Shown piece after piece: positions 22,049 through 29,062 of a stretch of 29,062 bases of DNA. How positions within the stretch are numbered: position 1 is the stretch's first letter; each line of letters opens with the position of its first letter. The DNA comes from Anaeromassilibacillus stercoravium (GTDB lineage Bacteria > Bacillota > Clostridia > Oscillospirales > Acutalibacteraceae), in the NCBI GenBank assembly GCA_019118845.1, contig DWYE01000109.1, positions 1 to 29,062 on the forward strand, written 5' to 3'. The notes beneath the pieces are model-generated. The model saw only the letters and a program-made list of their open reading frames with translations. It did no database searches and had not been told where the DNA came from. A program made the position numbers and the translations under genes.

Positions 22049-24061
22049 TTATTTTTCCTCCCTAATTTTGTAATATTTTGTGTGAATGCCAAACGGCGCA
22101 AATTTGCGGCCGCCGCCCTCATAAAACTTTCCGAAAAATTCCACAAATTGGAGGCGGTTCGTATGCACATAAGCCCCTAGCAAATTGATTCCCAAATTGA
22201 TGGTATGTCCGACAATGAACACCAGAATAAACATGATCGCGCCGCCGATTCCGCCGCCTCCCATGCTGCCCATCTGGTTGATCACCGTCGCGATCACGCC
22301 CGTTGCGAGCCCCAGGGCCAACAGGCGGGAATACGACAGGATGTCGCTCAAATACCCCGTGACGTTGTAAAGGCCGTAGAGCCCCTTGAGTAGGCGCTTG
22401 GCCGGATTGCGCGACTCGCGCCCCGACGTCAGGACAATGCCGATGGCGCCAATCCCCGCGACAACCGCCGCGGCAGTGCCCGCCTGTGCGGGAAGGATAA
22501 AGCTGAGCTGCGCAATATCCACAAAAGTCTGGCTGGAAAGCATAAACACAATTGCGCCCCCCACCAGCATATACCAGAAGATAACGTCATACAGGATATC
22601 CTTATAGCATTTCAGCCGCCAAAGCTGGTAAAACTTCATGGCCAACCCTGCGAACAGGTGGATGACGCCCACCAAAAGGGCAAAGATCAGCATCCGCATG
22701 GGTTCTTTGATCGGCTCAAACCAGAGCGGCCCAAGCACGACCTCGTGCTCGAAAAAGGTGCGGGAAATCACCGCTACGGCGTCCCCAAAGAAACTGCCGA
22801 ACAGGAATCCCCAGAACGTAGTCGAAATGCCGCAGAAAAAGAACATCCGCAGTGATTTGTTCATGCTGGGTTCCATGTTTTTAAACTTGAGCAGTGCCAA
22901 GCCGCAGCCGATCACCATAATCAGCCCATATGCGGCGTCGGAAAGCATCATGCCGAATAGAATATAGTAGAAGATCGCCATAATGGAGGTGGGATCCACC
23001 TCCGTTTTCCCCGGAAGGCTGAACGACTCCAAAACGCCCTCCACCGGCTCGGAAAATTTGTTGTTCTTGAGAAGCACCGGCACATCGTCCTCTTGGGCAG
23101 GCGCTTCCAACTCTACCACCGCGCCAAACCGCCCTTCCAGCTCCTGTGTGAGTTTTCCGGCGTCCTGCTGGGGAATGTAGCCGGTCAAGACAAAGGTGCG
23201 CCGCGATTGCATCAGCCGCCCGATCACATCGTACTTCTCACTGCGCATCGTCAGGTAGTCCACCAGGAATTTGAGGTCGTCCCGCTGTGACGCGTAGCCT
23301 GTGATCTCCTGTTCCGCCTCTTGGATGATCTGCTCCTGCTCCTCCATCCGCTCCTGCAAAACCCGCATGCGCTCTGCCGGCGGTGTTTTGGTTGGGGAGG
23401 AGGGCCGTGCAAACCCCAAAGTGCGAAGGGCTTCTTCCAGCACCTGAGCATCGGCGCGGCCGCACAATAGAAATGTGCAGGTTTGTTCCTGGGAAGTGCT
23501 GATGACCTCCGCATAAACAGGGACCTTTGGAGCAAGAAGCGCAATCTGCTCCTCCAAATCTCCGGCCGTATAGCCCGCTGGGAACGATCCGACAAACGCC
23601 GTGGTGCTCTTTGTCCCCTTTGTACGCATGGAAATATCCAGATTCATCCAGGGCTTCAGCGCCTCCATCTGCGTCTGGAGCTTTTGAATCAACCCCCGAC
23701 AATCTGCGATGTCCTTCGAACGTTCATTCAGCCGGTGTGCCACACGGAGCACATCGTCGCTTTTGCCGCCAAAGGCGTTGGCCTGTTCTACAGGGATTTC
23801 GGTCCGCCCCTCCAAGACGGCAAACAAGGACTTTTTCTCCGGCGCGTACCGGTTGAGAATCTCCAACGCCTGTTTGGATGCCGCGATATTTTTTTCAATC
23901 TGTGCCTTTTGGGTGGACACATCCATCCGTTGGAATACATTGTCCTCTTCCAATGCGTCGTTGATTTCCACCGCACCGCGCCGTTGAATCCATTCCAAGA
24001 TGGGTTTTCGGTCTTTTCTGAGAGCGTATATGCTGATGCGCTGCATCTGCAATACCGCCAT
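22049..24061 (-). CDS. atpI: V-type ATPase subunit I (a-type stator)
   Basis: Membrane stator that carries ions past the K ring. 670 residues from the second ATG (24061), which lies 10 bases after AAAGGAGG; the first ATG at 24070 is only 1 base from that site. The N-terminal half is soluble and helical, with VEINDALEEDNVFQRMD and a coiled coil near 230-260. The C-terminal half, from about 350, has seven or eight membrane helices, including YYILFGMMLSDAAYG and YTRILRY-like SDILSYSRLLALGLATGVIA, where the conserved Arg (SYSRLLAL) faces the rotor carboxylate. It follows the G/H gene by 42 bases. Confidence 0.95.
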   Translation of the reverse strand: MAVLQMQRISIYALRKDRKPILEWIQRRGAVEINDALEEDNVFQRMDVSTQKAQIEKNIAASKQALEILNRYAPEKKSLFAVLEGRTEIPVEQANAFGGKSDDVLRVAHRLNERSKDIADCRGLIQKLQTQMEALKPWMNLDISMRTKGTKSTTAFVGSFPAGYTAGDLEEQIALLAPKVPVYAEVISTSQEQTCTFLLCGRADAQVLEEALRTLGFARPSSPTKTPPAERMRVLQERMEEQEQIIQEAEQEITGYASQRDDLKFLVDYLTMRSEKYDVIGRLMQSRRTFVLTGYIPQQDAGKLTQELEGRFGAVVELEAPAQEDDVPVLLKNNKFSEPVEGVLESFSLPGKTEVDPTSIMAIFYYILFGMMLSDAAYGLIMVIGCGLALLKFKNMEPSMNKSLRMFFFCGISTTFWGFLFGSFFGDAVAVISRTFFEHEVVLGPLWFEPIKEPMRMLIFALLVGVIHLFAGLAMKFYQLWRLKCYKDILYDVIFWYMLVGGAIVFMLSSQTFVDIAQLSFILPAQAGTAAAVVAGIGAIGIVLTSGRESRNPAKRLLKGLYGLYNVTGYLSDILSYSRLLALGLATGVIATVINQMGSMGGGGIGGAIMFILVFIVGHTINLGINLLGAYVHTNRLQFVEFFGKFYEGGGRKFAPFGIHTKYYKIREEK

Positions 24062-24103
24062 AAATTCCATTCCTCCTTTCTATGCCGGTTTGGGGCTCCC
24101 CCG

Positions 24104-24415
24104 TTAACCGACAAGCTCCGCAATCACGCAGGCAATTGCTTCTTTTTCCCTTTTCTGTGCAAGCGCACGCAGTGCTGCAATCTCCTGTTCCGCTTCCTGG
24201 GCGGCCTTTGCCGCATAGCGTTCTCCTTGCGCGCGGGCCGCATCCAAGGAATCCTGTGCCAACTTGTCCGCCTCGGATGTAATTTGCGCCGTTGTCCGTT
24301 CGGCGTCCGCATGGGCTTTCCAGAGGATTTCCTCTGCCTGCTGGGCAGCGTCGCGTTCGGCCTGATCCGCTTTCCGTTCCGCCTCGCGGACGGCGTCGAT
24401 TGTCTGCTGTGCCAT
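24104..24415 (-). CDS. V-type ATPase peripheral-stalk subunit G/H
   Basis: 103 residues, almost wholly a coiled coil rich in Ala, Glu, Gln and Lys (AVREAERKADQAERDAAQQA, then LAQDSLDAARAQGERYAAKA). It forms the stalk heterodimer with subunit E (NtpF in E. hirae). It is the first gene of the operon; GGGAGGTGA lies 9 bases before ATG 24415. Identification rests on composition, size and position, which is normal for this weakly conserved subunit. Confidence 0.85.
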   Translation of the reverse strand: MAQQTIDAVREAERKADQAERDAAQQAEEILWKAHADAERTTAQITSEADKLAQDSLDAARAQGERYAAKAAQEAEQEIAALRALAQKREKEAIACVIAELVG

Positions 24416-24494
24416 TGGTTCCTATCACCTCCCGTTCTTTTTATTGACCGTATCGCCTTTGGATAGACGCCTCATGAATTTAAAAATTATATTT

Positions 24495-24523
24495 ATTGTA
24501 CATGAAAACGATGGAAAATGCAA
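24495..24523 (-). promoter_or_regulatory. Promoter of the V-ATPase operon
   Basis: Minus strand TTGCAT (24523-24518), a 17-base spacer, TACAAT (24500-24495). Start near 24488, leader about 70 bases. The AT-rich 24530-24690 between this and the divergent serC promoter holds no credible gene; a 71-codon plus-strand frame (24496-24711) lacks a ribosome binding site. Confidence 0.78.
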
Positions 24524-24693
24524 CGATATATATGATTGTTTTTATCATGTTATTTAATTTTTGTATGATTCGATCAATTTTTCTCGCTTTTTTGATTTTT
24601 TGTCAAAAGGTTACCACATTTCCCGTTTTATCACTTCCCAAAATCAGACGAAATTTTCTTTGTTTCGTCAATAAATTTATGAATTTCGCTCCA

Positions 24694-24722
24694 TTGATTT
24701 CATCGCACTAAATCGGTATAAT
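24694..24722 (+). promoter_or_regulatory. Promoter of the serC-serA operon
   Basis: TTGATT (24694-24699), a 17-base spacer, TATAAT (24717-24722). Start near 24729. The roughly 50-base leader contains a small hairpin CTGCT...AGCAG (24738-24754); no riboswitch or T-box was recognised. Confidence 0.8.
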
Positions 24723-24779
24723 TAATAGTATTATAGTCTGCTCATTTGAAGCAGTAATTTACTAGGAGGTTGCACCACT

Positions 24780-25865
24780 ATGAAACGCGTTTATAACTTT
24801 TCCGCGGGCCCCTCGATGCTGCCCGAAGCTGTTCTCCGCCGTGCTGCGGACGAAATGCTGGACTACCAGGGCAGCGGCCAATCCGTTATGGAAATGTCCC
24901 ATCGTTCTAAGGTCTACGAGGGTATTATCGGTTCTGCCGAAAGTCTGCTCCGCGAAGTCATGAATATTCCGGACAACTATAAAGTTTTGTTTTTGCAGGG
25001 TGGAGCTTCCTCCCAGTTTGCAATGGTCCCGATGAACCTGATGACCAAGAGCGGCAAAGCGGACTTTGTCCTCACCGGCCAGTGGGCTACCAAGGCCTAT
25101 AAAGAAGCCGCACGTTATGGCGAAGCCAATGTTGTGGCCTCTTCCAAGGATCAGACCTTCTGCTACATTCCGGAGCTCGACCCCGCCACTTTCACAAAGG
25201 ATGCGGATTATTTCCACATCTGCATGAACAACACCATCTACGGCACCAGATTCACCAAGCTGCCGGAAACCGGCGATGTGCCGCTGGTGGCGGACATTTC
25301 CTCCTGCATCCTGAGCGAACCCATCGACGTGAGCAAGTTCGGCGTGTTGTATGCGGGCGCACAGAAGAATATGGGACCGGCCGGCCTGACGGTCGTCATC
25401 ATCCGTGAAGATCTGATTGGCCATGCGATGGACATCACGCCCACCATGTTCAACTATCAAACGCATGCGGACAACGGCTCCATGTTCAATACACCGCCGT
25501 GCTATTCGATCTACATCAGCATGTTGGTGCTCGATTGGATCAAAAACACCATCGGCGGCCTGGAGGAAATGAAGAAGCTGAACGAAAAGAAAGCCGGCAT
25601 CCTGTACGGCTATCTCGACAACTCGAAGATGTTCCGTGGCACGGTTGTCCCGAAGGACCGCTCCCTGATGAACGTCCCGTTTGTCACAGACAGCGACGAA
25701 CTGAACGCAAAGTTTGTTAAGGAAGCGGAAGCTGCGGGCTTTGTGAACCTGAAGGGCCATCGTTCGGTGGGCGGAATGCGCGCTTCGATCTACAACGCAA
25801 TGCCGATCGAGGGCGTGGAGAAGCTCGTCGAATTCATGAAGAAGTTTGAAGAGGAGAACGCATAA
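24780..25865 (+). CDS. serC: Phosphoserine aminotransferase
   Basis: Converts 3-phosphohydroxypyruvate and glutamate to O-phosphoserine and 2-oxoglutarate, the second step of serine synthesis; PLP-dependent. 361 residues, the usual length. Opening YNFSAGPSMLPEAVL, FLQGGASSQFAMVPMNL, the PLP lysine K196 in YAGAQKNMGPAG, and closing GHRSVGGMRASIYNAMP are diagnostic. AGGAGG lies 9 bases before the ATG. It is followed 67 bases later by serA in the same operon. Confidence 0.97.
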   Translation: MKRVYNFSAGPSMLPEAVLRRAADEMLDYQGSGQSVMEMSHRSKVYEGIIGSAESLLREVMNIPDNYKVLFLQGGASSQFAMVPMNLMTKSGKADFVLTGQWATKAYKEAARYGEANVVASSKDQTFCYIPELDPATFTKDADYFHICMNNTIYGTRFTKLPETGDVPLVADISSCILSEPIDVSKFGVLYAGAQKNMGPAGLTVVIIREDLIGHAMDITPTMFNYQTHADNGSMFNTPPCYSIYISMLVLDWIKNTIGGLEEMKKLNEKKAGILYGYLDNSKMFRGTVVPKDRSLMNVPFVTDSDELNAKFVKEAEAAGFVNLKGHRSVGGMRASIYNAMPIEGVEKLVEFMKKFEEENA

Positions 25866-25932
25866 GGTTCCCTCCCAACATAGTATGGCTTTTAAGAAGA
25901 TATTTTACTTTTGAAAGATACAGGTGATAGAC

Positions 25933-27096
25933 ATGTACAATGTAAAATGCTTGAATAAGATCTCCCCCGTTGGTCTGGCGCGCTTTGGGGCGAACTACAC
26001 CTGCGGCGAAGACGTAGAAAACCCGGAGGCAATTCTGGTCCGTTCCGCTTCCATGCATGAAATGGAGCTGCCCAGCAGCCTGTTGGCCATCGCCCGTGCA
26101 GGTGCAGGCGTCAACAATATCCCGTTGGATAAATGCAGCGAAGCGGGTATTTGTGTCTTCAACACGCCGGGCGCCAACGCCAATGCGGTGAAGGAGCTTG
26201 TCATCGCAGGCCTGCTGCTCGCCTCCCGCAAGATCGTCCCCGGCATCGAATGGGCAAAGGGCTTGAAGGGCAAGGGTGCAGAAGTCGGAAAGCTGGTCGA
26301 AAAGGGCAAGAGCCAGTTTGTTGGCCCGGAAATCAGCGGCAAACGCCTTGGCGTCATCGGCTTGGGCGCCATCGGCATTCTGGTGGCCAATGCCGCCAAG
26401 AGCCTGGGCATGGAAGTCTATGGATACGACCCGTATCTGAGCGTTGACGCGGCGTGGGGCCTCTCCCGCTCGACCAAGCACGCCCAGACACTGGATGAAA
26501 TCTATGCGAACTGCGATTATATCACCCTGCATGTGCCGCTTACCCCGGATACAAAGGAAATGATCAATGCAGAGAGCATTGCAAAGATGCAGGATCACGT
26601 GCGCATCCTGAATTTCGCGCGCGGTGATCTGGTCAATTCCGCAGATATTCTCAAGGCGCTGGCAGATGGGAAAGTCGCCTCCTATGTGACCGACTTCCCG
26701 ACCGACGAAATGCTCGGCGCGGAGGGCGTAATTGCCGTTCCGCATCTGGGTGCTTCCACCCCGGAGAGCGAGGACAACTGCGCACGGATGGCCGCAGACG
26801 AGCTCAAGGATTATCTAGAAAACGGCAATATCCTGCACTCGGTAAACTTGCCGAACGTCTCCATGCCGCGCGATCCGGCGTTCACCCGCGTTTGCATCAT
26901 CCACCGCAATGTCCCCAATACGATCAGCCTGTTGGCCGGTAAGCTCGCGGATGCAGGCATCAACATTGAGAACATGCAGAGCAAATCCCGCAAGGATTAT
27001 GCTTACACCATTTTGGATGTAACGGGAGATTTCAGCAGTGATTCGGCCAAGAAGATGGAAGAATCCGAGGATATCATCAGAGTCCGTGTCATCTAA
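25933..27096 (+). CDS. serA: D-3-phosphoglycerate dehydrogenase, short form with ACT domain
   Basis: Oxidises 3-phosphoglycerate with NAD, the first step of serine synthesis. 387 residues from ATG 25933, with AGGTGA about 5 bases upstream; a GTG at 25924 is in frame but has no such site. NAD-binding GLGAIG at 143-148; catalytic Arg230 (NFARGDLVN), probable Glu259 (DFPTDEML) and His271 (VPHLGASTPES). The C-terminal 65 residues form an ACT domain (NVPNTISLLAGKLADAGINI), likely the site of serine feedback. The large intervening domain of long SerA forms is absent. The order serC-serA and the terminator behind it mark a two-gene operon. Confidence 0.95.
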   Translation: MYNVKCLNKISPVGLARFGANYTCGEDVENPEAILVRSASMHEMELPSSLLAIARAGAGVNNIPLDKCSEAGICVFNTPGANANAVKELVIAGLLLASRKIVPGIEWAKGLKGKGAEVGKLVEKGKSQFVGPEISGKRLGVIGLGAIGILVANAAKSLGMEVYGYDPYLSVDAAWGLSRSTKHAQTLDEIYANCDYITLHVPLTPDTKEMINAESIAKMQDHVRILNFARGDLVNSADILKALADGKVASYVTDFPTDEMLGAEGVIAVPHLGASTPESEDNCARMAADELKDYLENGNILHSVNLPNVSMPRDPAFTRVCIIHRNVPNTISLLAGKLADAGINIENMQSKSRKDYAYTILDVTGDFSSDSAKKMEESEDIIRVRVI

Positions 27097-27121
27097 ATTT
27101 TAAAAACGTGATTGGATAACG

Positions 27122-27156
27122 ACAGCCTGCTGTAAGTTTTTACAGCAGGCTGTTTT
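27122..27156 (+). terminator. Terminator of serC-serA
   Basis: ACAGCCTGCTGTAA (27122-27135) pairs perfectly with 27140-27153 around GTTT, followed by TTTTA. It lies 26 bases beyond the serA stop. Confidence 0.9.
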
Positions 27157-27203
27157 ACTAAATTCCATGTATATGAAACTGCGATTGGATATGAGGGAAG
27201 CAG

Positions 27204-27431
27204 ATGATTGTTTTTGACAAGCTTTGGGAGACCATGAAGGCAAAACATGTGTCCACCTATGCATTGCGGGACCGTTTCGACATCGACAGCCGGACCATCC
27301 GCCGGCTGCGGGCCAATCAAACTGTCACGACGGATACGCTGGATAAATTGTGCCGGATATTGGATTGCAAGCTCTATGAAATTGCGGAATATCTACCGGA
27401 GGAAGCGGAAATGGAAGATTCTATTCTTTAA
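27204..27431 (+). CDS. Small Cro/CI-type HTH protein (HTH_26-like)
   Basis: 75 residues; GAGGGAAG lies 4-5 bases before the ATG. Nearly all of it is a single helix-turn-helix domain: FDKLWETMKAKHVSTYALRD, the recognition region DIDSRTIRRLRANQTVTTDT, and LDKLCRILDCKLYEIAEYLP. It resembles the YozG/HTH_26 group of free-standing regulators. No partner gene adjoins: serA ends before a terminator and nagA is convergent. No clear promoter was found in the 47 bases upstream, so it may depend on read-through. Its targets are unknown. Confidence 0.85.
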   Translation: MIVFDKLWETMKAKHVSTYALRDRFDIDSRTIRRLRANQTVTTDTLDKLCRILDCKLYEIAEYLPEEAEMEDSIL

Positions 27432-27469
27432 CGATCGTTCGGTTCTCTTTCGTAATACTATTAGCGGCA

Positions 27470-27500
27470 AAAGGGTGGGACGGATTCCGTCCCACCCTTT
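27470..27500. terminator. Terminator between the HTH gene and nagA
   Basis: AAAGGGTGGGACGG (27470-27483) pairs perfectly with 27487-27500 around ATT. The plus side ends in CCCTTTAAAATT and the minus side in CCCTTTTGCC. Neither U-run is long, but the convergent position fits a bidirectional terminator. Confidence 0.75.
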
Positions 27501-27594
27501 AAAATTATGCATCCATTTCCATACGTAAAGCGCAAGAAAGATTCTCGATAACCGTCCCTGGGCCAATCTTCCTCACATACGGAAAAATTCCCAT

Positions 27595-28731
27595 TTACCG
27601 GTTGTCCACTGCAATCTTCCCACGGGCAATCACCATTTTGATGTTCAAATCATTGTCCAGCACCACGAGGTCGGCAAATTTCCCCACCTTGATGCTGCCG
27701 ATGTCGGCGTCTTCATGGATTTCGCGCGCCGGATTGATCGTTGCGCTCTTAATCACCTGCTTGAACGGCACGCCAAACCGCACCAGATTGCAAACCTCCT
27801 GGTGCATGTTGGTTGTGGAACCAGCGATTGTTCCATCTTTCAAGCGGGCCTGCCCGTCCTTCACGTAGACCGTCTGTCCGCCGAGTTCGGAAATGCCGTC
27901 CGGTTCGCCGGCGGCGCGCATGGAGTCGCTGACAATCACGCTCCGGTCCTCGCCGAGCTGACGGAAAGTGACCCGCAGCACCGCCGGATTGATATGGAAG
28001 CCGTCGCAGATGATCTCCGCACGCACGCGCTCGTCGTCAAACACTGCGCCAACCACGCCAGGAGAGCGGTGCGTCATCCCGCTCATCGCATTGTACAAGT
28101 GTGTCGCGTGGGTAATGCCAATATTGAAAGCATGTTTTGCCTGGTCATAATCCGCGTCCGTATGGGCAATCGAGACGGTGCAAAGCTTACTAGCCTTTTT
28201 AATAAATTCATCGGCCCCTTCGCATTCCGGCGCAATATCCACCAGCTTGATGATGCCGCCGCAGCCGTCATAGAACCCTTTAAATTCTTCCCAGTTGGGA
28301 TTTTTGACGTACTCGCCCTTCTGCGCACCCTTCTTATTGATCGAGATATACGGACCTTCCATATTGACACCCATAATTGCCGCGCCAAACGGGCGGTCGT
28401 CCATGCAGGCTTTGACGGTCGCCAAGGCGTCCTCAATCTCTTCATGGGAAACGGTCATAGTCGTCGGGCAAAAACTGGTTACCCCTTTTGTCACCAAGTG
28501 CGCTGCCATTTTCGCCAAGCCCGCAGTGGAGGCATCACAGGTATCCGCTCCCACGCAGGCGTGGATATGAATATCGACAAACCCAGGGACTACCACACAG
28601 CCAGCGAGGTCGATTTCTTCCTCCCCATGGAGATCCGGGGCAATGTCGGCAATCCGCTCCCCTTCGGTTGACAGGCAAGCATCCACCAATGTAAATGTGT
28701 CGTCCATAATCTTTGCATTTTTCAAAATCAT
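27595..28731 (-). CDS. nagA: N-acetylglucosamine-6-phosphate deacetylase
   Basis: Removes the acetyl group from N-acetylglucosamine 6-phosphate in amino-sugar catabolism and cell-wall recycling; cytoplasmic metal-dependent amidohydrolase. 378 residues, usual length. Metal-site and catalytic residues are present: H55 and H57 (DIHIHACVG), E125 (VNMEGPYIS), H190 (SIAHTDADY), H211 (THATHLYNAMSGMTHR) and D269 (VSDSMRAAG). GGGGTGA lies 6 bases before the ATG. The partner nagB is not in the window. The final 27501-27594 region behind the stop contains only the terminator. Confidence 0.96.
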   Translation of the reverse strand: MILKNAKIMDDTFTLVDACLSTEGERIADIAPDLHGEEEIDLAGCVVVPGFVDIHIHACVGADTCDASTAGLAKMAAHLVTKGVTSFCPTTMTVSHEEIEDALATVKACMDDRPFGAAIMGVNMEGPYISINKKGAQKGEYVKNPNWEEFKGFYDGCGGIIKLVDIAPECEGADEFIKKASKLCTVSIAHTDADYDQAKHAFNIGITHATHLYNAMSGMTHRSPGVVGAVFDDERVRAEIICDGFHINPAVLRVTFRQLGEDRSVIVSDSMRAAGEPDGISELGGQTVYVKDGQARLKDGTIAGSTTNMHQEVCNLVRFGVPFKQVIKSATINPAREIHEDADIGSIKVGKFADLVVLDNDLNIKMVIARGKIAVDNR

Positions 28732-28748
28732 GCGAATTCACCCCATCT

Positions 28749-28765
28749 TTGTGGGCATTCCACAA
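28749..28765 (-). other. Hairpin just before the nagA ribosome binding site
   Basis: TTGTGG and CCACAA pair around five bases, ending about 18 bases before the nagA ATG. A second pairing (GGAATC with GATTCC) lies further upstream in the leader of about 170 bases. They could affect translation, but no known riboswitch was recognised. Confidence 0.3.
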
Positions 28766-28906
28766 GCTGGAATCTGTCTCCTATGAAGGAACGATTCCTT
28801 TGAAAACGGCCCATATGTTTTGAAGCATTTCCATCCATTTTTTATTATCCAATGGAAGCATAGGTTGAGCCTAGTTTCTGGAAGCCCATTCTATTTTGTT
28901 ACACTC

Positions 28907-28935
28907 ATTATAGCCCAAATAGTTTCGAGTTACAA
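28907..28935 (-). promoter_or_regulatory. Promoter of nagA, with a palindrome over the -35
   Basis: Minus strand TTGTAA (28935-28930), a 17-base spacer, TATAAT (28912-28907). The start near 28900 gives a long leader of about 170 bases. GAGTTACAACTC (28927-28938), a 12-base palindrome, overlaps the -35 and could be a repressor site. It does not match the usual NagR (GntR-family) operator. Confidence 0.75.
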
Positions 28936-28938
28936 CTC

Positions 28939-29062
28939 AACGCACTGGAAATGTCAAAAGAATACACAATTATGCACGTTTTAGCTTCATAAAATTCTTT
29001 TTATAAATATTTTTATTTCAGATTTGTATTAAAATATATAAATTATACAATTCGTATATCTT
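28939..29062. other. AT-rich end of window, no gene seen
   Basis: Very AT-rich with no open frame supported by a ribosome binding site. It may hold the promoter of a gene beyond the edge. Confidence 0.4.

Noticed and set aside
24496..24711. 71-codon plus-strand frame in the AT-rich gap before serC.
   Set aside because: No ribosome binding site, overlaps both flanking promoters, and AT-rich hydrophobic translation is expected by chance.
24730..24779. Possible riboswitch or T-box before serC.
   Set aside because: The leader is only about 50 bases with one small hairpin, too short for a T-box or known serine/glycine riboswitch.
24762..25760. 332-codon minus-strand frame opposite serC.
   Set aside because: serC motifs on the plus strand are unmistakable; the reverse frame has no supporting start signal.
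1..29062. CRISPR arrays, tRNA or rRNA genes, insertion sequences, prophage genes.
   Set aside because: No regularly spaced repeats, cloverleaf, transposase or phage structural motifs were seen on reading the window.

Overview
The window looks like a chromosomal segment of a Gram-positive anaerobe of the Clostridia, probably an Oscillospiraceae/Ruminococcaceae-type gut commensal. The basis is strong AGGAGG-type ribosome binding sites, many TTGNNN-17-TATAAT promoters, a complete V-type ATPase operon, a class III fructose-1,6-bisphosphatase, a short-form SerA, and a very large secreted multidomain GH2 beta-galactosidase. This is inferred from gene content, not from a 16S gene or an alignment. 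No tRNA, rRNA, CRISPR array, insertion sequence or prophage gene was recognised.

Layout. (1) 1-1999, minus strand: a membrane-anchored or exported sugar-binding protein followed by the N-terminal 290 codons of a YesM/LytS-type sensor kinase that runs off the window; together they look like a three-component sugar-sensing system. (2) 2196-9234, minus: a 2221-residue secreted beta-galactosidase with its own promoter, a structured leader and a terminator. (3) 9344-9849, plus: a small membrane zinc-ribbon protein, with a perfect 20-bp bidirectional terminator against the next pair. (4) 9883-10912, minus: a C_GCAxxG_C_C redox-type protein translationally coupled to an XRE regulator. (5) 10920-13111, plus: a promoter overlapped by a LexA/SOS-type box drives a radical SAM DNA modification/repair protein and its DUF4130 partner. 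(6) 13138-15260, plus: fbp. (7) 15262-15595: a compact type I toxin-antitoxin locus, with a 31-residue holin-like toxin (plus) and a short antisense RNA (minus), absent from ordinary gene prediction. (8) 15602-24523, minus: the nine-gene V-ATPase operon in the order H/G-I-K-E-C-F-A-B-D, whose K subunit keeps all five Na+ ligands. (9) 24694-27156, plus: serC-serA for serine synthesis. (10) 27204-27431: a small HTH regulator. (11) 27595-28935, minus: nagA.

The genes fit a glycan-fermenting lifestyle: extracellular galactoside hydrolysis, amino-sugar catabolism (NagA), sugar sensing, gluconeogenesis (Fbp), serine synthesis from 3-phosphoglycerate, and a V-ATPase probably pumping Na+ at the expense of ATP. 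The two most notable systems are the SOS-linked radical SAM/DUF4130 module, whose radical SAM protein also carries a sliding-clamp-like peptide (QLSFF), and the type I toxin-antitoxin locus. In the latter the toxin's poly-lysine codons also encode the U-tract of the antitoxin terminator, and the toxin mRNA can pair its 5' and 3' ends.
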